61,153 bases of DNA from Pseudomonadota bacterium (lineage in GTDB: Bacteria > Pseudomonadota > Gammaproteobacteria > Steroidobacterales > Woeseiaceae), in contig JACZTO010000010.1 in NCBI GenBank assembly GCA_022573655.1, positions 1-61,153 of the forward strand, in the 5' to 3' direction. This document shows, in pieces, positions 8,719 through 19,143 of the stretch. The notes below the pieces were generated by a model. It did no database searches. It was not told the DNA's origin and saw only the letters and a list, made by a program, of their open reading frames with translations. The position numbers and the translations under genes were made by a program. Every line of letters begins with the position of its first letter. The first letter of the stretch is position 1.

Positions 8719-9962
8719 ATCGGCCGCAGCAATCATCAGACTTTGGCACCGCAATTGCGAACTGCCGCAATGACTTTCCTGCTCTGAAACAATCAGTCAA
8801 TGGGCATCCGTTGACTTACCTCGACAGCGCGGCTTCCGCACAACAACCAACGGTCGTCATTGACACCGTCGCGCGCTATCAGCGCGAGGACCATGCCAAC
8901 GTGCACCGCGGCGTACACACGCTCAGTGGCCGGGCAACCGACGCTTACGAAGGTGCGCGTGACAAATTATGCAAATTCGTCAATGCAACAAGCCGTACGG
9001 AAATAGTGCTGACCAGCGGCACAACGGAAGCCATAAACCTCGTCGCACAAAGTTTTTGCCGTCCCCGGTTTGGGCCCGGCGATCAGATTCTTATTACGCA
9101 TCTTGAGCATCACTCGAATATCGTCCCGTGGCAGATCGTATGTGAGCAAACCGGCGCTGAATTAGTCGTTGCACCCATAGACGATGCCGGTCAGATCGAG
9201 TTGGAAGCGTTGTTCGAAATGATGCAAGGGAAAGTCAGGTTGCTGGCCATCGGCCACGTTTCAAACGCTCTCGGCACGATAAATCCGCTGCGGCAGATCA
9301 TTGAGCAGGCACATCAACACGACATTCCTGTGTTGGTGGACGGCGCACAGGGCGTGCCGCATTTGCGCGTGGACGTGCAGGAACTCGGCTGCGATTTCTA
9401 CGCGTTTTCCGCCCACAAGATGTTTGGCCCCACCGGCAGCGGCGTGCTTTTCGGTCGGGAGGCGTTACTCGAGGAGATGCCGCCGTATCAAGGCGGCGGC
9501 GATATGATCCTGGAAGTCAGCTTTGACGGCACCATTTTCAACGAATTGCCCCACAAATTTGAGGCGGGGACACCCAATATTTCCGGCGTCATCGGCCATG
9601 GCGCCGCGGTCGACTACCTGCAGGCTATTGGCATGCAGGACATTCATGACCATGAGACGGCATTGCACGACTACATGGTCAGCGAACTCGGCAAGATTGA
9701 TGGCATCCGGCTTATCGGCACAGCCGAAAATCAGGCCAGCGTGCAGTCATTCATGCTGAACGACATACACCCACACGATCTCGGCACGATACTCGATCAA
9801 CAGGGCGTCGCCATACGCACCGGGCACCACTGCGCTATGCCAGTCATGGAGCGTCTCGGCCTGCCGGGAACGGCCCGCGCATCGTTGGCACTGTACAACA
9901 ACAGCGCCGACATCGACCGCCTCACCGAGGCGCTTGAGAAGGCACGGCGGATATTCGGGTGA
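8715..9962 (+). CDS. sufS: SufS cysteine desulfurase
   Basis: The 415-residue PLP enzyme of the group II cysteine desulfurases has the PLP lysine K235 in FSAHKMFGP and the sulfur-carrying cysteine C373 in RTGHHCAMP. It releases sulfur from cysteine for the SufBCD scaffold. No sufE is present in the operon. The next gene encodes a SufU-like protein, which in other systems serves as the sulfur acceptor. Its stop codon overlaps the GTG start of sufU. Confidence 0.96.
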   Translation: MNRPQQSSDFGTAIANCRNDFPALKQSVNGHPLTYLDSAASAQQPTVVIDTVARYQREDHANVHRGVHTLSGRATDAYEGARDKLCKFVNATSRTEIVLTSGTTEAINLVAQSFCRPRFGPGDQILITHLEHHSNIVPWQIVCEQTGAELVVAPIDDAGQIELEALFEMMQGKVRLLAIGHVSNALGTINPLRQIIEQAHQHDIPVLVDGAQGVPHLRVDVQELGCDFYAFSAHKMFGPTGSGVLFGREALLEEMPPYQGGGDMILEVSFDGTIFNELPHKFEAGTPNISGVIGHGAAVDYLQAIGMQDIHDHETALHDYMVSELGKIDGIRLIGTAENQASVQSFMLNDIHPHDLGTILDQQGVAIRTGHHCAMPVMERLGLPGTARASLALYNNSADIDRLTEALEKARRIFG

Positions 9963-10423
9963 CGCACGACGTAACACAAGACGCAGAGCTTCAGGACCTG
10001 TATCGGGAACTGATACTCGACCACGCTCGCAGCCCGCGCAATTTCGGCCGCCTCAACAACCCGACTCATGCCGCTGAAGGAATCAATCCTCTATGCGGTG
10101 ACAAGTTGAAACTGTATTTGAAGATCGACGCTGACGAACGTGTGCACGAGATCTGTTTTGAAGGCTCCGGATGCGCAATTTCAGTGGCCTCTGCCTCTTT
10201 GCTGACGGAAACCGTCGCCAGCTTGACGGTGACAGAGGCTGAAGCTGTCATTGAATCGGTAACGACACGACTGACTCACGGATCTGCAGTCATCAAAAAT
10301 GAAAAACTTTATGCACTTGACGGTGTGCGCAAATACCCGATGCGCGTCAAGTGCGCGACGCTGGCCTGGCACGCATTGCACGCCGCGCTCAGCAGCCAAA
10401 ACACTACAGCCACAACGGAATAG
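9959..10423 (+). CDS. sufU: SufU-like sulfur-transfer/scaffold protein
   Basis: The 154-residue IscU/SufU-fold protein has the three conserved cysteines C46 (NPLCGD), C72 (GSGCAIS) and C132 (RVKCATL), and the LYRELILDHARSPRNFG start typical of SufU. It begins with GTG inside the sufS stop. In Bacillus-type systems SufU is a zinc-dependent sulfurtransferase for SufS rather than a true scaffold, and its place directly after sufS here supports that role in the absence of SufE. Which role it plays here is inferred. Confidence 0.9.
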   Translation: MTHDVTQDAELQDLYRELILDHARSPRNFGRLNNPTHAAEGINPLCGDKLKLYLKIDADERVHEICFEGSGCAISVASASLLTETVASLTVTEAEAVIESVTTRLTHGSAVIKNEKLYALDGVRKYPMRVKCATLAWHALHAALSSQNTTATTE

Positions 10424-10431
10424 AGACGACG

Positions 10432-10983
10432 ATGTTTGGTCATTCAAATGAACCCTTTACGCTCGCGCGCGATGTCACTGCAGTGATAATTCCGGCGGGC
10501 GATGAACTGACCTTGCGCGAAGGCACGAGCGGTTTCATCACCCAATCGCTTGGCGGCAGCTTTACCGTCTATGTAGAGGGCAACTTGTTCCGCATTTCAG
10601 GATTCGATGCGGACGCAATTGGCAAAGAACCCGAAGCAGTACCCAGCGTTCCCGACAACGCCACTGACGCCGACATTGAAGCGCTTATCTGGGAGCAACT
10701 GAAAACCTGCTACGACCCTGAAATTCCGGTGGACATCGTGAATCTGGGCCTTGTGTACCGATGCGACGTGACCGCCCTGGGCAATGGCCAACGTTCAGTC
10801 AGCATCGACATGACATTGACCGCACCTGGCTGCGGCATGGGCGAAATTCTTGTCGCCGACGCCCGCGAAAAAGTCGCCATCATCCCGACGATTGCCGACG
10901 TTAGCGTAGAGCTCGTGTTTGATCCGCCGTGGAACGCTACCATGATGTCGGACGAGGCCCGTTTACAGACAGGTTTGATGTAA
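10432..10983 (+). CDS. sufT: SufT, MIP18/DUF59-family Fe-S maturation factor
   Basis: The 183-residue start at MFGHSNEPF was chosen because the longer frame overlaps sufU. The N-terminal 70 residues are the SufT-specific part. Residues about 75-170 form the DUF59 (MIP18) domain with the TAPGCGMG motif. SufT proteins assist in maturation of Fe-S proteins under high demand. The gene follows sufU by 8 bases and closes the suf gene set. Confidence 0.92.
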   Translation: MFGHSNEPFTLARDVTAVIIPAGDELTLREGTSGFITQSLGGSFTVYVEGNLFRISGFDADAIGKEPEAVPSVPDNATDADIEALIWEQLKTCYDPEIPVDIVNLGLVYRCDVTALGNGQRSVSIDMTLTAPGCGMGEILVADAREKVAIIPTIADVSVELVFDPPWNATMMSDEARLQTGLM

Positions 10984-11008
10984 TTTCTTATATAACAGCG
11001 TTAACTTT

Positions 11009-11503
11009 ATGAAAATATTAACGTTAGTTAGGCACGCGAAGTCCAGTTGGAAGGACTCCAGCCTCAGCGACGGCGAACGGCCTCTCAATCAACGCGGCAA
11101 ACATGACGCGCCGATGATGGGAGAGCGCATAAGAGATCACGGTATCCGACCGTCACTGATCATCAGTAGTCCCGCGGCCCGCGCGTGGACGACAGCGCGG
11201 CTGATCGCAGCGAAAATAAGCTACCCGACCGAGTTTCTGCAACGCGAAAACAAATTGTATCTGGCCTCGCTCGATGACTTACTGGACGTTGTCGTTGACC
11301 AGGACGATGGCTTCAACAGCTTGCTGGTGGTAGGCCACAACCCCGGGTTGACACACTTCGCGAATTTCCTGTCGCCAGGTCTCACTGACAACCTGCAAAC
11401 CGCTGGTGTCGTCTCAGTGCAAATCGATCGAGACGACTGGAGTCTCCATGACCAACCTGCAACGGAATTGCTGGTACACGATTATCCGAAACGCGGTGCA
11501 TAG
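11009..11503 (+). CDS. SixA-like histidine phosphatase
   Basis: The 164-residue histidine-phosphatase-superfamily protein has the catalytic RHAKSSW motif at residues 8-14 (H9) and the second histidine in VVGHNPGL. The SixA subgroup acts on phosphohistidine in signalling or PTS proteins in some bacteria. The substrate here is unknown. It follows sufT by 25 bases on the same strand and may be co-transcribed. It faces the serine deaminase gene with an 18-base gap, and no terminator hairpin is visible there. Confidence 0.85.
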   Translation: MKILTLVRHAKSSWKDSSLSDGERPLNQRGKHDAPMMGERIRDHGIRPSLIISSPAARAWTTARLIAAKISYPTEFLQRENKLYLASLDDLLDVVVDQDDGFNSLLVVGHNPGLTHFANFLSPGLTDNLQTAGVVSVQIDRDDWSLHDQPATELLVHDYPKRGA

Positions 11504-11521
11504 AGCTTCCCTTGCGTTGAG

Positions 11522-12892
11522 CTAACACTCCGGAACGTTCACGGCGAGGCCGCCGCGCGACGTTTCTTTGTAATGAGTTGACATGTCGAGGCCCGTCTGG
11601 CGCATCGTCTCGATGACCTGGTCCAATGACACTTTGTGCGTACCATCGCCGTGCATCGCGAGTCTGGCAGCATTGATTGCCTTAACCGAGCCCATCGCAT
11701 TGCGCTCGATGCACGGAATCTGCACCAACCCACCTATAGGATCACACGTCAGGCCCAGGTTGTGCTCCATGCCAATTTCAGCAGCCTCTTCGATCTGATC
11801 ATTACTGGCACCCAGAACGGCTGCAAGACCGCCCGCTGCCATTGAACACGCAACACCCACTTCGCCCTGGCAGCCCATCTCGGCACCCGATATCGACGCA
11901 TTGATCTTATAAAGAATACCGACCGCACCCGCCGTCAGAATATACGTACGAATGCCTTTCTCGTCTGCCCCGGGAACGAAACGAACGTAGTACTTCAAGA
12001 CAGCCGGAATGATTCCGGCGGCACCGTTGGTGGGAGAAGTGACAACACGCCCGCCTGACGCGTTTTCCTCGTTAACAGCAATCGCATACGCGTTGACCCA
12101 CTCCATGGCATCCAGTCCCGATGTATCACCACGCGCGGTCAGATTTTTACGCAATTTCGCCGCACGTCGAAGCACCGATAATTTGCCCGGCAGCACGCCT
12201 TCTGTGTGCAATCCGCGTTCGATGCAAGCCTCCATCGCGCTCCATAAACCCGCGATGCGGCTATCGACCTCATCCTCATCGCGCCATGATACTTCGTTGC
12301 GATAAACGAGCTCGGCAATCGTCAACTTGTTGTCCACCGCCTGTTGCAGCAGCGATTCGCAACTGGTGAACGGCAACGGCGCTGCACCTTCCTGCATGAC
12401 TGGTTCCGGATCGTTATTACGAGCGATGAAGCCACCGCCGAGCGAATAGTAATTGTCATTGACCAACTCATCGCCGCTGGCCGATCGGGCGATAAACCGC
12501 ATACCGTTCGTGTGGCGAGGCAATTCGTTCTCGAAGTCGAACACAAGCTGTGACTCCGGATCGAAGTCCAGCATGCCGATTCCGGGAATATCGATGCGCT
12601 TATCCCTGTGTAGCGTGCGCAGAAATTCGTCTACGCCATCCGGGTCGATCGTGTCGGGTTCCAGCCCGGACAGTCCGAGCAGAACCGCAGAATCGGTACC
12701 ATGGCCCTTACCCGTCCACGCAAGCGATCCATGCAGTGAGACTTCGATCGAGCCAACCTCGGCCGTCAAATTGCGCAAGCTGTAAACGAAAGCCCTCGCC
12801 GCTTTCATGGGGCCAACCGTATGCGAGCTTGATGGCCCGATGCCGATTTTGAAAATATCGAAGATGCTGATCGAAGTGGTGGGTGAAGCCAT
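11522..12892 (-). CDS. L-serine ammonia-lyase, iron-sulfur type
   Basis: The 456-residue single-chain enzyme (beta and alpha parts fused, as in SdaA/SdaB) deaminates L-serine to pyruvate. Candidate [4Fe-4S] ligands are C341 (EMGCQGE), C383 (LTCDP) and C394 (IPCIE). The very last residue, C456, matches the C-terminal tail cysteine that in the Legionella enzyme enters the active site as a fourth ligand. The nucleotide-free signature [15 protein letters not shown] is at residues 17-31. The gene starts one base inside the putA stop, so the two are co-transcribed as an amino-acid catabolic pair. Confidence 0.95.
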   Translation of the reverse strand: MASPTTSISIFDIFKIGIGPSSSHTVGPMKAARAFVYSLRNLTAEVGSIEVSLHGSLAWTGKGHGTDSAVLLGLSGLEPDTIDPDGVDEFLRTLHRDKRIDIPGIGMLDFDPESQLVFDFENELPRHTNGMRFIARSASGDELVNDNYYSLGGGFIARNNDPEPVMQEGAAPLPFTSCESLLQQAVDNKLTIAELVYRNEVSWRDEDEVDSRIAGLWSAMEACIERGLHTEGVLPGKLSVLRRAAKLRKNLTARGDTSGLDAMEWVNAYAIAVNEENASGGRVVTSPTNGAAGIIPAVLKYYVRFVPGADEKGIRTYILTAGAVGILYKINASISGAEMGCQGEVGVACSMAAGGLAAVLGASNDQIEEAAEIGMEHNLGLTCDPIGGLVQIPCIERNAMGSVKAINAARLAMHGDGTHKVSLDQVIETMRQTGLDMSTHYKETSRGGLAVNVPEC

Positions 12893-15800
12893 TAATCCGT
12901 ACCCAGTGAAAGCAGGCTTGCGTTGCCGCCGACCGCCGAGATGTTGTTGCTCACAGTATACTCAGTTCCAAATCGCGGCACATAATGCGGCCCCCCGGCT
13001 TTCGGGCCCGTACCTGACAAACCGCGACCGCCGAAGGGTTGTACGCCAACCACCGCGCCGATCATGTTGCGATTGATATAGAAATTGCCAGCACCTGACA
13101 TTTCTGCCAGCTTGGTGGCACGCGAATCGATACGGCTGTGCAAACCCATGGTCAAACCGTAGCCCGTCGCATTCACTGCATCGACAGTCGCGGCCAGGTC
13201 CTTGCTCTTGTATCTCAACACATGCAGTACCGGTCCGAATACCTCTCTTCGCAATGTATCGAGGCTGTCAATTTCCACCAATGTCGGCGCAAAGAATGTA
13301 CCGCCACCCGTCGCCGCATTAAGCTCGCAACGATGAACGACTTTGGCATCAACCTGCATACGCTCTACGTGTTCAGCCAATAGTTCCCTGGCCGCATCGT
13401 CAATAGCTGGACCCACATCAGTTGACAACAACGCAGGATCGCCAATAGACAACTCATCCATGTGTCCGACAAGAAGTTCCATGACCCGAGGTGCGATTTC
13501 TTCCTGGAGACATAGCAATCGTAATGCCGAACAACGTTGCCCTGCACTGTTGAATGCCGAGTAAATGCTGTCGAGTACAACTTGCTCAGGCAGTGCAGAG
13601 CTATCGACGAACATCGCGTTCTGGCCGCCCGTTTCGGCGATAAACGTCGCAATCGGTCCATCACGATTTGCGAGTGCCTTGTTGATCAGTCGGGCCGTTT
13701 CAGTCGAACCTGTAAACGCCACGCCTGCAATTCTGGGGTCGGCAACAGCCAGTCCACCAATTCTCGCACCGTCGCCAGGGAGAAAGTGCAGTACGTCACC
13801 CGGTACACCCGCCTCATGCAACAGCTGCACAGCCCGGTAAGCGACCAAAGGAGTCTGCTCGGCAGGTTTCGCAATAACCGAGTTACCGGCGGCAAGGGCC
13901 GCGGCAACCTGCCCGGTAAATATCGCCAACGGGAAATTCCAAGGACTGATGCAAACGAATACGCCGCGACCACGCAAGCCGTGCGTGTTGCGTTCGCCCG
14001 TCGGTCCCGGCATCACGGTCGGCTTACCGAAGTGTGATTTCGCTTGCGCCGCATAGTAGCGCAGGAAATCAACGGCCTCACGCAATTCCGAGATCGCGTC
14101 GGGCAATGTCTTGCCGGCTTCCTTTATGCAAAGCGACAGCAATTCAGCGCGATTGCCTTCGAACAGATCTGCTGCCCTATTCAGGATTTCAGCACGCTTG
14201 CTCGCCGGCGTGGCATTCCAGTTTGGCTGCGCGGCAACCGCCCGATGCAGCGCCTCCTCCACGTGCTCTTCAGTTGCCAGCTCGCAAGTACCAACCGTTT
14301 CCGACGTCTGCGCCGGATTTATTGACGCAACGGCTTCACCATGACCAGGCTTGCCGCCAATCAGCGCTTGAGCTGCATATTGTTTGCCGGAAGCTTGCTC
14401 CATGGCCAACATGAGGGGCACACGAATATTGCGGTCAGGCAGATTGATTCCGCGTGAATTCACGCGTTCCGGCTCGAATAAGTCGCTCGGCTGCGGGATC
14501 TTCGGGTGCGGCAGGCAGTCATGGCTGAGGGTTGCGGCCACCGGGTCCGTAACGATCTCCTGAACGTCGACCTTGACATCAACGATGCGATTGACGAACG
14601 ATGTATTGGCGCCGTTTTCGAGCAGGCGCCGCACGAGATACGGCAACAAGTCTTCGTGGCTGCCGACGGGAGCATAAACCCGGCACGGTCGGCCGAATTT
14701 GTCCGCATCGACAACTTCCGAGTAGAGCTCTTCGCCCATTCCATGCAGACGCTGGAATTCGTATTCGCGGTTAGAGCCTGCGTAGTGCAGGATACTCGCC
14801 AGCGTATGGGCATTGTGCGTCGCAAATTGCGGGTACAATTTGTCGCCGGCTGCAAGCATCTGTCGAGCGCATGCAAGATACGATACATCGGTATGCAACT
14901 TGCGCGTGAATACCGGGTAGCTGTCCAGCCCGCCCTCCTGCGCCAGTTTGATCTCGGTGTCCCAGTACGCGCCCTTTACAAGCCGCACCGGAATTTTGCG
15001 CCCGCAATCACCCGCAATCTGCTCGAGAAATCGCACAACATCACGCGCACGGCGTTGATACGTCTGCAGGGCCAGGCCCAATCCGTCCCAGCCGTCCAGT
15101 GCAGAATCGCGATACACGGCCGCGAAAATATCGAGTGACAACTCCAGCCGATCTGCTTCCTCTGCGTCGATCGTAAGCGCAATTCCGGATTTCTTCGCCT
15201 GTTTGGCCAACTCCATTACACGCGGCACCAGTTCATCGAGCACGCGCTCCTCTTGCGTGAACTCGTATCGAGGGTGCAGTGCGGAGAGTTTTACCGAGAT
15301 ACTCGGCGCGGAGAAGATATCCTCAGGCGCTTCATGCGGGCCATTTCCGATGGATACGATTGCATCGAGGTAGCTGTCGAAATAACGCGTCGCATCCGTC
15401 GCCGTCAGCGCTGCTTCGCCCAACATGTCAAATGAGTATCGATACGGCCTGTTGCGCTTTTTCACTGAGCGTATTAATGCCTCATCGATCGTGCGCCCCA
15501 TGACGAACTGGTGCCCCATGATACGCATGGCCTGTCGCATGGCTGTTCGTACCACGGGTTCGCCGGCACGCGTCGCGAGACGCCGAATCATCTGTATGGG
15601 GTCAAGTTTACTGCCACTGCCAATCTTCAGTAACTGGCCTGTGAGCATCAGCCCCCAGGTAGAGGCATTAACGAACAGCGAATCGCTTTCTCCCAGGTGA
15701 TCTTGCCACCGCGCCGAGGTGACCTTGTCGGCAATCAGTTTGTCGGCCGTGTCCGCATCGGGAATCCGCAGGAGCGCCTCTGCGATGCACATGAGCAATA

Positions 15801-16044
15801 CGCCCTCCTCCGAGGACAAGTCATACTGCTGCAGAAAAGCCTCGATGCCACCATCAGCCTGCGAATTCTTACGCACCGCACGCACCAGTTGCGCAGCCGT
15901 TTCTTGAATTTTCCTGGCACCTGCACTGCCAGGATCCGCAGCACTGGCCAGTTCCCATACCAGCGTCTCCTCGTCGGTCAGATACAGATCGTCGATGTGC
16001 GGGATTCTGCCTTCCCGGGCTGCTGGCTGGTCAACAAAGCTCAT
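12892..16044 (-). CDS. putA: PutA, bifunctional proline dehydrogenase / P5C dehydrogenase
   Basis: The 1050-residue protein combines an FAD proline dehydrogenase barrel (about residues 190-490, with VRLVKGAYWDTEI) and a glutamate-semialdehyde dehydrogenase domain (about 540-1040). In the latter the catalytic cysteine lies in SAGQRCSAL near residue 838 and the general-base region FIAETGGQNA near 801. It oxidises proline to glutamate. There is no N-terminal ribbon-helix-helix domain, so unlike the E. coli protein it should not repress its own gene. It is divergent from kbl across 145 bases. Confidence 0.97.
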   Translation of the reverse strand: MSFVDQPAAREGRIPHIDDLYLTDEETLVWELASAADPGSAGARKIQETAAQLVRAVRKNSQADGGIEAFLQQYDLSSEEGVLLMCIAEALLRIPDADTADKLIADKVTSARWQDHLGESDSLFVNASTWGLMLTGQLLKIGSGSKLDPIQMIRRLATRAGEPVVRTAMRQAMRIMGHQFVMGRTIDEALIRSVKKRNRPYRYSFDMLGEAALTATDATRYFDSYLDAIVSIGNGPHEAPEDIFSAPSISVKLSALHPRYEFTQEERVLDELVPRVMELAKQAKKSGIALTIDAEEADRLELSLDIFAAVYRDSALDGWDGLGLALQTYQRRARDVVRFLEQIAGDCGRKIPVRLVKGAYWDTEIKLAQEGGLDSYPVFTRKLHTDVSYLACARQMLAAGDKLYPQFATHNAHTLASILHYAGSNREYEFQRLHGMGEELYSEVVDADKFGRPCRVYAPVGSHEDLLPYLVRRLLENGANTSFVNRIVDVKVDVQEIVTDPVAATLSHDCLPHPKIPQPSDLFEPERVNSRGINLPDRNIRVPLMLAMEQASGKQYAAQALIGGKPGHGEAVASINPAQTSETVGTCELATEEHVEEALHRAVAAQPNWNATPASKRAEILNRAADLFEGNRAELLSLCIKEAGKTLPDAISELREAVDFLRYYAAQAKSHFGKPTVMPGPTGERNTHGLRGRGVFVCISPWNFPLAIFTGQVAAALAAGNSVIAKPAEQTPLVAYRAVQLLHEAGVPGDVLHFLPGDGARIGGLAVADPRIAGVAFTGSTETARLINKALANRDGPIATFIAETGGQNAMFVDSSALPEQVVLDSIYSAFNSAGQRCSALRLLCLQEEIAPRVMELLVGHMDELSIGDPALLSTDVGPAIDDAARELLAEHVERMQVDAKVVHRCELNAATGGGTFFAPTLVEIDSLDTLRREVFGPVLHVLRYKSKDLAATVDAVNATGYGLTMGLHSRIDSRATKLAEMSGAGNFYINRNMIGAVVGVQPFGGRGLSGTGPKAGGPHYVPRFGTEYTVSNNISAVGGNASLLSLGTD

Positions 16045-16189
16045 TCGACATCTCCGATGTCCATTCTCGTGACGACATCAATTGCGAACATAAGGCCGGC
16101 GATTATAGGGTATTAGCGTTGCCGCGGGCATCGGTATTCGGGCGGATTCGATATATACTCTGCGGCCGTCAAATCCCGAGGGAAAATCC

Positions 16190-17389
16190 GTGCCCACTGC
16201 ATTTATGGAATCGCTGGCAAAACAGACCGAGGCGCTCAAGGCTGAAGGACTTTTCAAGTCAGAGAGGCTGATCGCGGGGCCGCAGCAGGCCATCATCGGC
16301 GTGCGCTCGAATGACAACACGGTTGAGGTACTGAACCTTTGCGCCAACAATTATCTGGGACTCGCCAATCACCCGGAAGTCATTGCGGCGGCGCACAAAG
16401 CTCTGGACGAGTATGGATATGGCATGGCGTCGGTGCGCTTTATCTGTGGTACGCAGACGATTCACAAGGAATTGGAGCATCGCATCAGTGCCTTCCTCGG
16501 CACGGAAGACACGATTCTTTATCCCTCTTGTTTCGATGCCAACGGCGGACTGTTCGAAACGCTGCTGGGGCCAGACGACGCCGTCATCAGTGACGCACTG
16601 AACCATGCCAGCATCATCGACGGCATTCGCCTGTGCAAAGCCAGCCGTTACCGCTACGCCAACAATGATATGGACGCTCTGCGCTCGCAATTACAAGACG
16701 CGTCCAATGCCAGGAATCGACTCATTGTCAGTGACGGCGTGTTCTCAATGGATGGCACTATCGCCAACCTTACCGGCATCTGCGATCTGGCCGACGAATT
16801 CGGCGCTCTGACTATGATTGACGACTGCCATGCCGCCGGTTTCCTGGGCGAAAACGGCCGCGGCACCCACGAATACAGAGGTGTCATGGGTCGCATCGAC
16901 ATCATCACGGGCACGCTGGGAAAGGCCCTGGGCGGCGCATCCGGCGGCTATACATCCGGGCGCAAGGAAATAGTTGGCTGGCTCAGGCAACGCTCACGAC
17001 CCTATTTGTTTTCCAATTCCGTCGCGCCGATGATCGCCGCCACGTCCATTTCGGTACTCGATTTGCTCGAACGCGATCACACACTGCAAGATCAGTTGCA
17101 CGAAAACGCCGCATACTTTCGCGCCGAAATGACGGAGCGTGGTTTCGACCTGAAACCGGGCGAACATCCGATTATTCCGGTCATGCTGGGGGACGCGAAG
17201 CTCGCATCCAAAATGGCTGACATGATGTTGCAGCGTGGCGTTTATGTCGTCGGCTTCTCATTCCCGGTAGTTGCAAAGGGCCAGGCCAGAATCAGAACAC
17301 AAATGTCTGCCGGAATGACTCGGGCGCAACTGGACACTGCGGTCGACGCATTTACCGATGTCGGCCGCGAACTCAAAATTATTCATTAG
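16190..17389 (+). CDS. kbl: Glycine C-acetyltransferase (2-amino-3-ketobutyrate CoA ligase)
   Basis: The 399-residue PLP enzyme of the alpha-oxoamine synthase family has its PLP lysine in [13 protein letters not shown] near residue 245. It converts 2-amino-3-ketobutyrate plus CoA to glycine plus acetyl-CoA, the second step of threonine degradation. The start is a GTG with GAGGG at a suitable distance. An in-frame ATG five codons downstream is an alternative. It is followed by tdh after 13 bases, as in the E. coli kbl-tdh pair. Confidence 0.96.
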   Translation: MPTAFMESLAKQTEALKAEGLFKSERLIAGPQQAIIGVRSNDNTVEVLNLCANNYLGLANHPEVIAAAHKALDEYGYGMASVRFICGTQTIHKELEHRISAFLGTEDTILYPSCFDANGGLFETLLGPDDAVISDALNHASIIDGIRLCKASRYRYANNDMDALRSQLQDASNARNRLIVSDGVFSMDGTIANLTGICDLADEFGALTMIDDCHAAGFLGENGRGTHEYRGVMGRIDIITGTLGKALGGASGGYTSGRKEIVGWLRQRSRPYLFSNSVAPMIAATSISVLDLLERDHTLQDQLHENAAYFRAEMTERGFDLKPGEHPIIPVMLGDAKLASKMADMMLQRGVYVVGFSFPVVAKGQARIRTQMSAGMTRAQLDTAVDAFTDVGRELKIIH

Positions 17390-17402
17390 GAACACAGGTC
17401 GA

Positions 17403-18428
17403 ATGAAAGCACTCGTCAAGGCCAAAGCCGAACGCGGCATCTGGATGGAAGATATCGAAGTCCCACAGATCGGACACAACGATGTCCTGATTCAGATCCA
17501 CCGTACGGCTATTTGCGGTACTGATATTCACATTTTTCAATGGGATGACTGGGCGCAGAAGACCATTCCGGTACCGCTCGCGGTTGGCCATGAATTCAGC
17601 GGCAAAATCGTTGACCTGGGAACGGACGTACGCGGCCTGGAAGTCGGCGACCGCGTCTCCGCAGAAGGCCACATAACCTGTGGCGTGTGCCGCAATTGCC
17701 GCGCCGGTCGCAGGCACTTGTGCATGAATACGCAGGGCGTTGGCGTTAGCCGCGCAGGAGCATTTGCTGAATACCTGTCCGTCCCGGCATTCAATGTTTT
17801 CAAGCTGCCGGACACGATCAGCGACGACCTGGCGTCGGTACTCGATCCATTGGGCAATGCGACACACACTGCGCTATCGTTCGACCTGGTTGGCGAGGAT
17901 GTGCTCATTACCGGTGCCGGGCCGATTGGCATCATGGCCGTGGCGATTGCCCGGTACGCGGGTGCGCGGCATATCGTCATTACCGATATCAATGATTATC
18001 GGTTGGATCTTGCCAGGAAAATGGGCGCCTCGCGTGCACTCAACGTGCAAACGGAATCGATTGACGACACGATGCGCGATCTGGGCATGGAGGAAGGCTT
18101 CGATGTCGGTATGGAGATGTCCGGCAATCCGCAGGCATTCAGGGACATGCTGCGTACGATGCACCACGGTGGCAAGGTCGCTATTCTCGGAATTCCGCCC
18201 AGCGAGACGACAATCGACTGGACCGAGGTGATATTCAAAGGTCTGGAATTAAAAGGCGTTTATGGCCGGGAGATGTTCGAGACCTGGTACAAGATGTCGA
18301 GCATGTTGCAAAGCGGATTGAACATTGACGCGATCATCACGCATCATTACGACATTGACGAATTTCAGCCTGCGTTCGAGCTCATGGAATCCGGTCAATC
18401 GGGCAAAGTAATCCTGCACTGGACTTGA
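17403..18428 (+). CDS. tdh: L-threonine 3-dehydrogenase
   Basis: The 341-residue zinc-dependent medium-chain dehydrogenase oxidises threonine to 2-amino-3-ketobutyrate. Catalytic zinc ligands C38, H63 and E64 and structural zinc cysteines C93, C96, C99 and C107 are at the same numbers as in the E. coli enzyme. The nucleotide-binding GAGPIGIMA motif is near residue 175. The start MKALVKAK was chosen because the longer frame overlaps kbl. Confidence 0.97.
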   Translation: MKALVKAKAERGIWMEDIEVPQIGHNDVLIQIHRTAICGTDIHIFQWDDWAQKTIPVPLAVGHEFSGKIVDLGTDVRGLEVGDRVSAEGHITCGVCRNCRAGRRHLCMNTQGVGVSRAGAFAEYLSVPAFNVFKLPDTISDDLASVLDPLGNATHTALSFDLVGEDVLITGAGPIGIMAVAIARYAGARHIVITDINDYRLDLARKMGASRALNVQTESIDDTMRDLGMEEGFDVGMEMSGNPQAFRDMLRTMHHGGKVAILGIPPSETTIDWTEVIFKGLELKGVYGREMFETWYKMSSMLQSGLNIDAIITHHYDIDEFQPAFELMESGQSGKVILHWT

Positions 18429-18429
18429 A

Positions 18430-19140
18430 ATGGGCACGACGTTAACAGCGATTTCGTTGCAGGGACTTGCCATCGCCGTCCTGCCGGCGGCCGTCGTTAT
18501 TGGAATCCTGTTTCGCTGGTCCGCGGACGGCAAGACCGCAATCATTGCCACATTGCGGATGCTGGTCCAGTTGCTGCTAATCGGCTATGTGCTGATTTAC
18601 ATTTTCGAAACAGATCGGCCTGTATTCATCATTGCGGTCCTGACAGTCATGATAACCATCGCGAGCTGGATCGCGATTCGGCCGCTACAGAAAAAGCAAC
18701 CACAAATGTATTTCAATTCACTCGTGGCGATATCCATTGGCAGCCTGCCGACTCTCGCACTGGTGAGCCAGTTCGTTATCGACGTGCAGCCATGGTTTAG
18801 CCCACGTTTCGTGGTGCCGCTGGCGGGAATGATTTTCGCCGGTTCAATGAATACCGTCAGCCTTGCTGCCGAAAGGCTGCAATCCGAAATTGATAATAAA
18901 ACGCCTTATATCGAGGCACGCCGAATCGCGTTGCAGGCGTCATTGATCCCAATCACTAATTCGTTGTTCGCGGTGGGTCTCGTATCTCTGCCCGGGATGA
19001 TGACGGGCCAGATCTTGTCTGGAATTTCGCCGCTGGTGGCGGCGAAGTACCAGATAGTCGTGATGACCATGCTGTTCGGCGCTTCAGGAATATCGGCAGC
19101 AGTGTACCTCGTGCTCGCCAATCGTGGCGTGCGGTCTTAG
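18430..19140 (+). CDS. FetB-like ABC permease (UPF0014 family), without its ATPase
   Basis: The 236-residue membrane protein has about seven hydrophobic helices and the UPF0014/FetB hallmarks RMLVQLLLIGYVL (residues 38-50) and AGMIFAGSMNTVSLA (about 135-149). In E. coli FetB pairs with the ATPase FetA in iron export and oxidative-stress resistance. No FetA-type ATPase lies next to it here. It starts one base after the tdh stop and is probably read from the kbl promoter. Its function here is inferred from the family only. Confidence 0.82.
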   Translation: MGTTLTAISLQGLAIAVLPAAVVIGILFRWSADGKTAIIATLRMLVQLLLIGYVLIYIFETDRPVFIIAVLTVMITIASWIAIRPLQKKQPQMYFNSLVAISIGSLPTLALVSQFVIDVQPWFSPRFVVPLAGMIFAGSMNTVSLAAERLQSEIDNKTPYIEARRIALQASLIPITNSLFAVGLVSLPGMMTGQILSGISPLVAAKYQIVVMTMLFGASGISAAVYLVLANRGVRS

Positions 19141-19143
19141 ACG

